A stretch of 64,000 nt of DNA from Gammaproteobacteria bacterium. GTDB taxonomy: Bacteria; Pseudomonadota; Gammaproteobacteria; Burkholderiales; Burkholderiaceae_C. The stretch is from contig JAHIYE010000011.1 in the NCBI GenBank assembly GCA_018815325.1, positions 62,001 to 126,000 of the forward strand, given 5' to 3'. Position numbers and translations under genes: made by a program. A model generated the notes under the pieces. That model was not told the origin of the DNA. It saw nothing but the letters and a program-made list of their open reading frames with translations, and ran no database searches. This document shows, one piece after another, positions 1 to 8,020 of this stretch (the stretch's first letter is position 1; the number at the start of each line of letters is the position of its first letter).

Positions 1-572
1 CGCTCCTGGTGGTGCTGCAAGCGACGCATGAGCTGCGCGCGCAAGCGGCGCTTGAGGGCTTCAACCAGCGGCTCAAAACGGTCCATGTCAGCCGGCATCC
101 AGTCCGCAAAATCGCGCTGGTCCAGCGGTGCTGTGCGGCTGGCGCCGCCCTGGGCGCGCTGGGGCCCTGCACTTTCTTCCAGTTCACCCGCGCCAGGCGT
201 ATCAGCCATGCCAACGATCGGCTTGGCCGATGCGCCAGGTGCAGGTGGGGTCTGCCCCATCTCGCTCTGCATCTGCTGCACCAGCTCGGGCAAGGAGCGG
301 CCAAGCCGCGTCAGCCCCGAGCTTTTGGTCGAACCCTTGACCAAGTGCGGGAACCAGAAAGCCCGGTGCAGGTCGGGGTACTTGAGCCACTGCTTGTGGC
401 TACCGGATGCAATGCCGCGCCACAGCGATTCAATGCGGGGCCATTGCGTCAGGGGAAGAGCAGCGGCCGAACGAGCCATCAACTCCAGTTCGGCATAGCC
501 CAGCGCAAAACCATGCTCACGCAGGTAGTGGGCGAATTCGCCCAGCTGCTGGCGCGGGTCAACAGCGTTCAT
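1..572 (-). CDS. coxE: CoxE-like VWA-domain protein, N-terminal part (cut by window edge)
   Basis: The first 190 codons of a reading frame run off the left edge. Its ATG overlaps the coxD stop codon (ATGA at 569-572), so the two genes are translationally coupled. The visible part ends in a basic stretch, PADMDRFEPLVEALKRRLR, that I recognise as the region before the von Willebrand A domain in CoxE-like proteins. In the Oligotropha system CoxD and CoxE act together to mature the CO dehydrogenase active site (established for that family). The VWA domain and its metal-binding MIDAS motif lie outside the window, so the assignment leans on context and the N-terminal motif. Confidence 0.82.
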   Translation of the reverse strand, partial: MNAVDPRQQLGEFAHYLREHGFALGYAELELMARSAAALPLTQWPRIESLWRGIASGSHKQWLKYPDLHRAFWFPHLVKGSTKSSGLTRLGRSLPELVQQMQSEMGQTPPAPGASAKPIVGMADTPGAGELEESAGPQRAQGGASRTAPLDQRDFADWMPADMDRFEPLVEALKRRLRAQLMRRLQHHQE

Positions 573-1498
573 TGCATTCCGGCGATACCGACATCCTGCG
601 CAATGCGAGGGCCGTCGATCAGCTTGCCCACACGTTCGGCCGTCACCTGCCAGCGGTCATTGCGGGTCTTGAGCAGGGCCGCCAGCGTGGGCACCAGGGC
701 CTGCGGCTCCACAGGCAGCTCCCCGTGGCCCAGCTTGAAGAGCACGCGCACCCAGTCCAGTGTCTCGGCCACGCCGGGGGTCTTGTCGAGGTCTTCCTTG
801 CGCAATCGCTGCACAAAGGCGACCGCCTCTTCCACCAGCCGCCTGGCCGCTTCGGGCACCAGGGTGTGCACGATCTGCATCTCGCGCGCCAGCGTGGGAA
901 AGTCGACATAGTGGAACAGGCAGCGCCGGCGCAGCGCATCTGACAGGTCGCGTGTTCCGTTGCTGGTCAGGATCACCAGCGGCGTGCTGCGCGCCTTGAG
1001 GGTACCGATCTCGGGCACCGTGACCTGGTACTCGGACAGCATCTCCAGCAAAAAAGCCTCGAAAGCCTCGTCGGCCCGGTCGATCTCGTCGATCAGCAGC
1101 ACGCAGGGTTCGGGCGATCGGATCGCCTGCAAGAGCGGTCGCTCGAGCAAAAATTCTTCAGAAAACAGGTTGTCGCGCAGCCGGGCCTTGTCGCCCTGGC
1201 CGGCCTCTGCCAGGCGAATTTCAAGCAACTGGCGGCTGTAATTCCACTCATAGACCGCCTGGTTCAGGTCCAGCCCCTCATAGCACTGCAGCCGCAGCAA
1301 GGGCCGGCCCAGCGCACGTGCACAGGCCCCGGCAATCGCCGTCTTGCCCACACCGGCCTCGCCCTCAAGCAGCAGCGGACGCTCCAGCGAAAGCCCCATC
1401 CAGATCAGGCTGGCCAGATCCTCGTCGGCGATGTAGCCAGCATTGAACAGGCGCTCACGCAGGCCATCCGGGGTAGGCATGGCATCAGTCACGGGCAT
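569..1498 (-). CDS. coxD: MoxR-type AAA+ ATPase, CO dehydrogenase maturation protein CoxD
   Basis: This 309-residue protein has a Walker A motif GEAGVGKT at residues 46-53, a Walker B motif LLIDEID near 134-140 and the sensor-like segment LTSNGTRDLSDALRRRC. This is the MoxR family of AAA+ chaperones. Characterised CoxD helps assemble the [CuSMoO2] cluster of CO dehydrogenase using ATP, with CoxE as VWA partner. It begins 12 bases after coxG and overlaps coxE by four bases, so it is clearly inside the cox operon. The family is broad (GvpN and NorQ are similar), but the neighbours decide the call. Confidence 0.93.
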   Translation of the reverse strand: MPVTDAMPTPDGLRERLFNAGYIADEDLASLIWMGLSLERPLLLEGEAGVGKTAIAGACARALGRPLLRLQCYEGLDLNQAVYEWNYSRQLLEIRLAEAGQGDKARLRDNLFSEEFLLERPLLQAIRSPEPCVLLIDEIDRADEAFEAFLLEMLSEYQVTVPEIGTLKARSTPLVILTSNGTRDLSDALRRRCLFHYVDFPTLAREMQIVHTLVPEAARRLVEEAVAFVQRLRKEDLDKTPGVAETLDWVRVLFKLGHGELPVEPQALVPTLAALLKTRNDRWQVTAERVGKLIDGPRIAQDVGIAGMQ

Positions 1499-1510
1499 GT
1501 TTCAAATGGC

Positions 1511-2119
1511 TCAGGATTTACTGCCGAACAAGCCGGCAAAGAAGTTCTTGACCAGCGCCCATACCAGGCCCAGGGCGTTGAACTCCTTGGCCACCACCGG
1601 GGCAGCTGGCTTCGCTGTCGTTTCAGGACCAACGCCCGCTTCCGCGCCGGGTGTGGCTGCGCCCTGCAAAGCCTGCGCCTTTTGCGAAAAAACATCGGCA
1701 AACTGGCCCAGGATCATGTCGGAGACGGAAGTCATCATGCGGCCACCAAACTGGGCAAACTTGCCGTTCACGATCACTTCGGCATGGCCTTCGAGCGTGC
1801 TGTTACCCCCCTCGGCCGGCACCAGCTTGGCGGTGAGTTCCATTGAGGCGGAAGAGCCACCCTTGTCGGCCCCCTTGCCTATCATCTTCAGCGTGCGTGT
1901 GGCCGGATCGAGCGCCAGCACCTCGATCGTGCCGGCAAAGGCGGCCACAGCCGGCCCTACCTTGACGCGGACGCTGCCCTTGTAATGTGTGGCATCAATG
2001 ACTTCCGTGATCTGTGCCCCCGGCATGCAGGTGGCCAGTTCGTTCATATCGGACAACACGGTCCACGCTGCATCAACGCCAGCGGCTACTGGATACTGTT
2101 TATCGAGAGTGACTTCCAT
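1511..2119 (-). CDS. coxG: CoxG, SRPBCC-fold CO dehydrogenase subunit G
   Basis: This 202-residue protein starts with MEVTLDKQYPVAAGVDAAW, the beginning of a START/SRPBCC-like lipid-binding fold (about residues 1-150). A proline/alanine linker follows, then a hydrophobic C-terminal stretch rich in Phe, Leu and Val before a GSKS end. CoxG recruits CO dehydrogenase to the cytoplasmic membrane and is linked to quinone delivery in the characterised form I systems; the C-terminal stretch fits a membrane anchor. I chose the ATG at 2119; an in-frame TTG seven codons upstream has no better ribosome site. The gene sits between coxL and coxD, whereas in Oligotropha coxG lies after coxF. Confidence 0.9.
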   Translation of the reverse strand: MEVTLDKQYPVAAGVDAAWTVLSDMNELATCMPGAQITEVIDATHYKGSVRVKVGPAVAAFAGTIEVLALDPATRTLKMIGKGADKGGSSASMELTAKLVPAEGGNSTLEGHAEVIVNGKFAQFGGRMMTSVSDMILGQFADVFSQKAQALQGAATPGAEAGVGPETTAKPAAPVVAKEFNALGLVWALVKNFFAGLFGSKS

Positions 2120-2185
2120 GGATACTTTCTGAAAAAACAAGAAGGCGGGCCCCCCTCAGTGCACCCGCCTCAAAGAAGCCCTGGC

Positions 2186-4591
2186 TCAGCTGGTGGCTAT
2201 ACCGGCTAGCTTGAGTTGTTGCCACACGCGATATGACGTGTGCGGCATGTTGAAGTGGGTCACATCAAGGTGCGCGAAGGCATCCACCATAGCACTGGTG
2301 AAGGTCGGGATGCTGCCCACGTGCGGCGACTCGGCTACGCCCTTGGCACCAATCGGATGGTGCGGTGAAGGCGTCACCGTGTAGTCGGTTTCCCACTTCG
2401 GCGTTTCCACAGCCGTTGGCAGGAAGTAGTCCATCAGGGTATTGCCCTGGATGTTGCCCTGTTTATCGAATGACAGCAATTGACCCATCGCGACCGCAAA
2501 ACCCTCAGTCAGACCCCCATGAATCTGGCCCTCGATGACCATCGGGTTGATGCGGGTGCCGCAGTCGTCGAGTGCGTAAAAACGGCGAATCTTGGTCTCC
2601 CCCGTGCCCTTGTCGATGTCCACCACGCAGAGGTAGATGCCGAAGGGGAAGGTGAAGTTGGGTGGATCGTAGTAGTGCACCGCCTCCAGGCCTGGCTCCA
2701 GGCCTGGAGCTGGCTGGTTGTAGGCAGCCCAGGCGATCTCCTTCATGGTCTTGAACTTGTCGTCATTGCCCTTGACCTTGAAGCGGTCGATTTCCCACTC
2801 AAGATCGGCCTCGCTCACCTCCATCAGGTGGGCGGCGATCTTCTTGGCCTTCGCATGGATCTTTCGTGCCGCCAGGGCAATCGCTGCGCCTGCCACCGGC
2901 GTGGAACGCGAGCCATAGGTGCCCAGGCCGTAAGGCGCCGTGCTGGTGTCGCCCTCTTCCACCTGGATCACCTCGGACGAAATGCCGAGCTCGGTCGCAA
3001 TGATCTGGGCATAGGTGGTCTGATGTGCCTGCCCCTGGGAGATGGTGCCCATGCGGGCGATCGCGCTGCCCGTGGGGTGCACGCGGATCTCGCAGGAGTC
3101 GAACATGCCCACCCCCAGAATGTCGCACATCTTGCTCGGGCCCGCCCCCACCACCTCGGTAAAGGTGACCAGGCCAATGCCCATGAGCGTGGGGCAATTC
3201 GGGTCGGCACGTTTCTTGGCCTGCTCGGCGCGCAAGCCCTTGTAGTCCACCGCCTTGAGCACCTTGTCCAGCGCGGTCTGATAGTCACCTGAGTCGTACT
3301 CGAAGCCAAAGGCGCTGGTATAGGGGAACTGTTCCTTCTTGATGAAGTTCTTGGCGCGGATCTCGGCCTTGTCCATACCCAGCTTTTGCGCCAGCACATC
3401 CACCATGCGTTCCACCAGATAAACAGCCTCGGTCACACGGAAGGAACAGCGATACGCTACGCCTCCGGGAGCCTTGTTGGTGTAGACGCCATCCACCTTG
3501 CAATAGGCACTCTTGATGTCGTAGCTGCCGGAGACGATGTGGAACATGCCTGCCGGGAACTTGGTGGGGTCGGCACAGGCATCAAACGCACCATGGTCGG
3601 CAATCACGTTGGTGCGCAGCGCCAGGATCTTGCCGTCGGCCGTGGCGGCCAACTCGCCGGTCATGTGATAGTCACGCGCAAACGCGGTGCTGGAGAGGTT
3701 CTCGATACGGTCCTCGATCCACTTGACGGGACGCCCCAGCACGATGGAGGCCACGATGGCACACACATAACCGGGGTAGATACCCACTTTGTTGCCAAAG
3801 CCACCCCCGATATCGGGCGAGATGATGCGCACCTTGGATTCAGGAATGCCTGAGAGCAGCGACACCACCGTTCGCACCACGTGGGGTGCCTGGCTGGTCA
3901 TCCAAGTGGTGAGCTCACCACGCACCGGATCGAACGAGGCCACTGCACCACAGGTCTCCAGCGGGCATGGGTGTACGCGGGGGTAGAACATGTCCTGCTT
4001 CACCGTCACGGGCGCGCTGGCAAAGGCCGCGTCCGTGGCTTCCTTGTCACCGGCATCCCAGGTGAAGATGTGGTTGTGGTGATAACGCTTGCCGTGGGCA
4101 CCTTCGGTCTTGCCTGCCAGGTCTTCACGTATCACCGGAGCGCCGGGCTTGAGGGCTTCGAACGGGTCCACCACCACGGGCAACTCTTCGTACTCCACCT
4201 CCACCGCCTCCACACCGTCCGCCGCGGCATAGCGGTCGGTGGCAATCACCACGGCCACCTCCTGCATCTGGAAGTGCACTTTCTCGTCGGCCAGCACGGC
4301 TGCCACATCACCCGCCAGCGTGGGCATCCAGTGCAGCTTGAGTGGCTTCAGGTCCTCGGCCGTCAGCACGGCAATCACGCCCGGCACCTGCAGTGCGGCC
4401 TCCTTGTTGATCTTCTTGATGCGGGCATGGGCCACGGGCGAGCGCACGATGTCCATGTGCACCATGTCGGGCAGCTTGATGTCATCGACATAGTTGCCCT
4501 TGCCCTGGATAAAGCGTGCATCTTCCTTGCGCAGGCGGGACTCGCCCATGCCCATCAGGGCTTTTTCGCGGTCACTCAATGGTGCGTTCAT
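2186..4591 (-). CDS. coxL: Form I aerobic carbon monoxide dehydrogenase large (molybdenum) subunit
   Basis: This 801-residue protein carries the form I CoxL signature AYRCSFR, with the cysteine at residue 382. That cysteine bridges copper to molybdenum in the active site of known CO dehydrogenases; form II proteins have AYRGAGR instead. The KGVAESPHVG segment near the C terminus supplies the glutamate next to molybdenum in the xanthine-oxidase family. The enzyme oxidises CO with water to CO2, and electrons pass to the [2Fe-2S] centres of CoxS and the FAD of CoxM. An AGGAGA ribosome site precedes the ATG. coxS lies 26 bases upstream and coxG 66 bases downstream. Confidence 0.97.
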   Translation of the reverse strand: MNAPLSDREKALMGMGESRLRKEDARFIQGKGNYVDDIKLPDMVHMDIVRSPVAHARIKKINKEAALQVPGVIAVLTAEDLKPLKLHWMPTLAGDVAAVLADEKVHFQMQEVAVVIATDRYAAADGVEAVEVEYEELPVVVDPFEALKPGAPVIREDLAGKTEGAHGKRYHHNHIFTWDAGDKEATDAAFASAPVTVKQDMFYPRVHPCPLETCGAVASFDPVRGELTTWMTSQAPHVVRTVVSLLSGIPESKVRIISPDIGGGFGNKVGIYPGYVCAIVASIVLGRPVKWIEDRIENLSSTAFARDYHMTGELAATADGKILALRTNVIADHGAFDACADPTKFPAGMFHIVSGSYDIKSAYCKVDGVYTNKAPGGVAYRCSFRVTEAVYLVERMVDVLAQKLGMDKAEIRAKNFIKKEQFPYTSAFGFEYDSGDYQTALDKVLKAVDYKGLRAEQAKKRADPNCPTLMGIGLVTFTEVVGAGPSKMCDILGVGMFDSCEIRVHPTGSAIARMGTISQGQAHQTTYAQIIATELGISSEVIQVEEGDTSTAPYGLGTYGSRSTPVAGAAIALAARKIHAKAKKIAAHLMEVSEADLEWEIDRFKVKGNDDKFKTMKEIAWAAYNQPAPGLEPGLEAVHYYDPPNFTFPFGIYLCVVDIDKGTGETKIRRFYALDDCGTRINPMVIEGQIHGGLTEGFAVAMGQLLSFDKQGNIQGNTLMDYFLPTAVETPKWETDYTVTPSPHHPIGAKGVAESPHVGSIPTFTSAMVDAFAHLDVTHFNMPHTSYRVWQQLKLAGIATS

Positions 4592-4617
4592 GTGTGTCTC
4601 CTGTTATGGGCCACCGC

Positions 4618-5106
4618 TTACGCGGCCACCTTGTTGTCCTGCAAGGCGCGTGCTGCATGCAGCACGGCCTTGACGATGTTCTGATAACCCGTGCAGCGGC
4701 ACAGGTTGCCCGACATACCGTGCCGCACCTCTTCTTCGGTCGGGTTCGGGTTGTCCTGCAGGAGGCGCGAGGCACGCATCAGCATGCCCGGCGTGCAGAA
4801 GCCGCACTGCAGACCATGCTCCTTGTAGAAGCCCTCCTGCACCGCATGCAGCACGCCAGCATTGGCCAGGCCCTCCACCGTTTTGACCTCGCTGCCGTCA
4901 CACTGCACCGCCAGATGGGTGCAACTCTTGACGGACTGGCCATCAATATCCACCGTGCAGGCGCCGCAGTGGCTGGTCTCGCAGCCGATGTGGGCACCGG
5001 TCAGGTTCATCTTCTCGCGCAGGAAGTGAATCAGCAGCGTGCGCGGCTCAACCACCTCTTCGACCTGGCGGCCGTTGACCGTCATGGAAACAATTTTCTT
5101 GCTCAT
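4618..5106 (-). CDS. coxS: Aerobic CO dehydrogenase small subunit, two [2Fe-2S] clusters
   Basis: This 162-residue protein has all eight cluster cysteines: 42, 47, 50 and 62 for the plant-type ferredoxin cluster, and 101, 104, 136 and 138 for the helical C-terminal cluster. Spacing and numbering closely follow characterised CoxS/CutS. The subunit passes electrons from the molybdenum centre of CoxL to FAD in CoxM. I chose the ATG at 5106 because AGGAGA lies eight bases upstream; an in-frame TTG two codons earlier is less likely. The gene lies 23 bases after coxM and 26 before coxL. Confidence 0.97.
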   Translation of the reverse strand: MSKKIVSMTVNGRQVEEVVEPRTLLIHFLREKMNLTGAHIGCETSHCGACTVDIDGQSVKSCTHLAVQCDGSEVKTVEGLANAGVLHAVQEGFYKEHGLQCGFCTPGMLMRASRLLQDNPNPTEEEVRHGMSGNLCRCTGYQNIVKAVLHAARALQDNKVAA

Positions 5107-5129
5107 TGTCAAAGTCTCCTTGTTCTTGT

Positions 5130-5993
5130 TTATTTGCAGCGGGCCGCAGCGGCGCGGATCGCGCGCTTGGTCATCTCGCCCGCCATGGCGGTCTTGTACT
5201 CGGCGTCGCCACGCAGGTCTTCAGCCGGATCACACACCGTGCGCACCGCCTTGACCGCCGCATCGAGCGTGGCGTCATCAAGCACCTTGCCGATCAGCGC
5301 CGCCTCGGCCTCCCTGGCACGCAGCGCGGTGGGCGCCACGTTGGTCAGGCCAATGCTGGCGTGCGTGACCTTGCCGCCACTCATGCGCAGCACCACGGCC
5401 GCACCCGCGGTGGCCCAGTCGCCCGTCTTGCGTTTGAGCTTCTGGTAGGCACTGCCGGTGCCAGCCGCAAATGGCGCAATCAGGATGGCCGTGAGGATTT
5501 CGTCTTCCGCCAGCGCGGTCATGTAGGTGCCGTGGAAGAAGTCCACTGCCTTGACCGTGCGCTCGCCCTTGGGGCCCTGCAGCACAAACTCGGCATCCAG
5601 TGCCATCGCAATCGCGGGGTGGTCGTTACCCGGATCGCCATGCGCAATGTCGCCGCCAATCGTGCCGCGGTTGCGCACCTGGGGGTCGGCAATGAGCTGC
5701 GCAGCTTCGGGCAGCAGGGGGAGGCGGTCCTGCAGCAGCTGGGAGTCGATCAGCTCGCTCTCGGTCGTCATCGCACCAATGCGGATCTTGCCGCCCTCTT
5801 CCGTGATGCCGCGCAGCTCGGGAATGCGGTTGATATCGATCAGCGTACCGGGCTGCGCAAAACGCAGCTTCATCATGGGCAGCAGGCTGTGGCCGCCAGC
5901 CAGAATCTTGGCGTCATCGCCCAGACTGGAGAGCAGGGAAATGGCTTCGCCCACGGAAACGGGCGCATGGTAGTCAAATGCGGGTGGAATCAC
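5130..5993 (-). CDS. coxM: Aerobic CO dehydrogenase medium (FAD) subunit
   Basis: This 287-residue protein of the vanillyl-alcohol-oxidase-type FAD family shows the FAD-binding motifs AGGHSLLP (about residues 32-39) and [14 protein letters not shown] (about 110-125), both diagnostic of the medium subunit of molybdenum hydroxylases. It accepts electrons from CoxS and hands them to the respiratory chain, probably to quinone. The start is GTG, preceded by AGGAGAC at good spacing. It is the first structural gene of the operon, 134 bases downstream of the rcoM-like gene, and that gap holds a candidate promoter and repeated sites. Confidence 0.96.
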   Translation of the reverse strand: MIPPAFDYHAPVSVGEAISLLSSLGDDAKILAGGHSLLPMMKLRFAQPGTLIDINRIPELRGITEEGGKIRIGAMTTESELIDSQLLQDRLPLLPEAAQLIADPQVRNRGTIGGDIAHGDPGNDHPAIAMALDAEFVLQGPKGERTVKAVDFFHGTYMTALAEDEILTAILIAPFAAGTGSAYQKLKRKTGDWATAGAAVVLRMSGGKVTHASIGLTNVAPTALRAREAEAALIGKVLDDATLDAAVKAVRTVCDPAEDLRGDAEYKTAMAGEMTKRAIRAAAARCK

Positions 5994-6046
5994 GTTGTCT
6001 CCTCTTATGGCCTTGATGACCTTTAGGAGAATGACTTTATCGTCGC

Positions 6047-6117
6047 CTCATACAAATCGGGACGCAAAACAATCAACCGTCGTTCATGCTGCACGAACGG
6101 CAGCAAGATTGCACGAA
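6047..6117 (-). promoter_or_regulatory. Candidate coxM promoter with RcoM-type repeated sites
   Basis: Read on the coding (minus) strand, CGTTCGTGC occurs twice, at 6119-6111 and 6099-6091, 20 bases apart. Both copies contain TTCGTG, which fits the TTnnnG motif described for RcoM operators as three direct repeats about 21 bases apart. A third, imperfect site TTGATT lies at 6076-6071, where the third repeat would fall. It could also be a -35 box, with TATGAG at 6052-6047 as the -10 after 18 bases. A copy in the opposite direction at 6081-6089 makes an inverted repeat with the middle site. Binding and promoter use are inferred. Confidence 0.5.
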
Positions 6118-6127
6118 CGTATGTTGA

Positions 6128-6934
6128 TCAGCCTTTGACGGGCACTGCGTCAGTCAGCCCCAAGTGGGCCAGCAGCCTGGGCGCACTGGCGCGCGAGACC
6201 GGGATCTCCACCGGCGTGGAGCCCATCATGCGCAGCGTCATGCGGCCATCGTCGCGCACGATCTCGTCCACATGCGAGAGGTTGACGATATAGCTGCGGT
6301 GCACGCGCATGAAGAGCTGCGCATCAAGCCGGCTCTCCAGGTCACCAATATTGAGATTGCAGAACTGGCTGGCCTGGCTGGTGTGCACCCAGGTGTAATG
6401 CCCCTCGGAGCGGATGAAGGAGACACTGGGCACATCCACCAGCAGCACCCGGTTTTGCTTGATGGTGGGGATCTTGAGCAGTTGCCTGCGCTCCGGGGCC
6501 GCACCTTCCTGCGTGCTGTTGCGCGCGGCACCATCGTCCACCTCGTGACTCACCACATCGGTGATGTCGTAGAAAACCAGGGTATACCCGCAGGTGGCGC
6601 CTTGCGCATCGCCGAGCTTGGACACCTTGATCAGCAGCACCCGGTCAGGGATGTTGATCATCATCGCCATCGGCGGCGCATTGTTCACCGGACATTCGGC
6701 CTGTCCCAGCAGAAACTTCACCTTGGCCCTGGCCGCCTCAGGGTGAAAAGACGTCACGATCTTGCCGAATGGAAGCTTGTCCTGCACCGGCAGGCTGCGG
6801 CGCGCAAAGTCGTTCATGCCCGACACGCGCAACTCCAGATCGAGGTGGATCACGCCCACGTCGAAGCGCTCCAGCAGATAGAGCCAGGAACTGTTGGGTG
6901 CTGCAGGGGTTGAACCTATAGGACAAGTCTTCAT
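6128..6934 (-). CDS. rcoM: RcoM-like CO-sensing PAS-LytTR transcriptional regulator
   Basis: This 268-residue protein has an N-terminal PAS-like domain (about residues 15-135) and a C-terminal LytTR DNA-binding domain (about 160-260, with FIRSEGHYTWVH and FMRVHRSYIVNL). The segment CPV followed by PPMAMMINIPDR closely resembles Burkholderia xenovorans RcoM. By that alignment His64, Cys81 and Met91 match its heme ligands His74, Cys94 and Met104. RcoM binds heme and activates cox genes when CO replaces the methionine ligand. I chose the ATG at 6934 over a TTG one codon earlier. The gene lies directly upstream of coxM on the same strand, as expected for a cox activator. Confidence 0.9.
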   Translation of the reverse strand: MKTCPIGSTPAAPNSSWLYLLERFDVGVIHLDLELRVSGMNDFARRSLPVQDKLPFGKIVTSFHPEAARAKVKFLLGQAECPVNNAPPMAMMINIPDRVLLIKVSKLGDAQGATCGYTLVFYDITDVVSHEVDDGAARNSTQEGAAPERRQLLKIPTIKQNRVLLVDVPSVSFIRSEGHYTWVHTSQASQFCNLNIGDLESRLDAQLFMRVHRSYIVNLSHVDEIVRDDGRMTLRMMGSTPVEIPVSRASAPRLLAHLGLTDAVPVKG

Positions 6935-6980
6935 CAAATCACCATGTTGCAGTCAACCCGACACGTGGAGAAAACATTTC

Positions 6981-6998
6981 GTGCCCACATACGGGCAC
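6981..6998. repeat. Perfect inverted repeat GTGCCC-N6-GGGCAC between divergent genes
   Basis: Six-base arms at 6981-6986 and 6993-6998 are exact complements. The element lies 47 bases upstream of the rcoM start and about 212 bases upstream of the divergent membrane-protein gene. It could be an operator for either gene. A TTCGTG hexamer, the same word as in the coxM upstream repeats, overlaps its left edge at 6978-6983. No function is shown by sequence alone. Confidence 0.4.
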
Positions 6999-7210
6999 TC
7001 ATGCATTCCATGCGCGCTTCGTTAACGGTTTATTCAATGGGCGAGAACTGAGCCTAGAGTTCAAGCTTCTATGTATCTTCGACACATGAAGTCACCGTTC
7101 CCCTACATTTTCGCCACACGCCATGGTGATGCGCGCACCCCAGTGCTGCCACGGGGTTTACCCGAGGTGATCGGTTCACGCCCGCTGTTGACGGGCAAAA
7201 GGTGGTGACC

Positions 7211-7924
7211 ATGAACCTTCAAAACCACTGGCTCATGCGCGGCTTTGGCTCCACGGCGGTCACGCCGGCCATCCTCGTTGCGCTCACCGGGCTCACGCTC
7301 TGGTCGCTGGGCCAAACTGGCCCCACCGGCCACCAGAACCTCAGTCTCATCATCGTGCTCACGCTCGTCGCCGTGGCGGCCGGTTGTGCCGCACTGGCCT
7401 GGGTACGGCCACAGCGGGCCGGCGTGTCACCCCCGCATGTGATGCTGTCGCTTGGCTTTGGCGGCATGCTGCTGGGCCTGCTGTTTGACCTGTACCACGC
7501 GGGCCCGGCCCGGCTCGACAGCCTGTGCGTGCAGTCTGCATCACTCGGCTTCATGGACAGCTTTCTGCTTCACCTTGCGTTCCTGCCCGGCATGCACATC
7601 GGCATGCTCGCCGGTGGGCTGCTCTCCATCCCCGTGCTGCGCCAGCTCAGGCCGCACTGCGGGCGCTACCTGTGCTCGCTGTTTCTGCAAAACGTGATGT
7701 GCTCCGGCTGGATGCTCGCGGGCATGACGATGGGTGCCCTGTGGTTTGCGCGCACGGTGCAGACCGCGGGCTCCAACACATTGCCCGGCATGCTGGGCGG
7801 CATGTTTGTCGGCATGACCTGGGGCATGGTGATCAGCGTGGTGCTGTACCGCAGCTTCTTCACGCTGCGCAAGCCGCCCCATCTGGCAGAGCCGCTGCGC
7901 AGCGGCCCGCAGTCGCCGCTCTGA
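7211..7924 (+). CDS. Unknown multi-spanning, methionine-rich membrane protein divergent from rcoM
   Basis: I do not recognise this 237-residue protein. It has about six hydrophobic segments (near residues 15-32, 44-62, 74-90, 108-132, 145-170 and 177-200). The last three are unusually rich in methionine, with His and Cys nearby (for example PGMHIGMLAGG, NVMCSGWMLAGMTMG and GGMFVGMTWGM). That composition is seen in some metal- or heme-handling membrane proteins, but this is only suggestive. The ATG at 7211 has GGTGGTGA just upstream; in-frame GTG codons at 7202 and 7205 are alternatives. Its position opposite rcoM suggests co-regulation with CO oxidation. Confidence 0.75.
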   Translation: MNLQNHWLMRGFGSTAVTPAILVALTGLTLWSLGQTGPTGHQNLSLIIVLTLVAVAAGCAALAWVRPQRAGVSPPHVMLSLGFGGMLLGLLFDLYHAGPARLDSLCVQSASLGFMDSFLLHLAFLPGMHIGMLAGGLLSIPVLRQLRPHCGRYLCSLFLQNVMCSGWMLAGMTMGALWFARTVQTAGSNTLPGMLGGMFVGMTWGMVISVVLYRSFFTLRKPPHLAEPLRSGPQSPL

Positions 7925-8020
7925 ATTCTCCACCGCGAACGCCCTCTGCTGCGGGCTATACCCACATTAGCCACAATAACCACACCACGTGACCGGGCAC
8001 CACAGGCATGGTGGCAGCAC

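Noticed and set aside
6978-7055. TTnnnG words (6978, 7022, 7050) upstream of the Met-rich membrane protein
   Set aside because: They are not spaced at 20-21 bases, and TTnnnG is common by chance; not called an RcoM operator.
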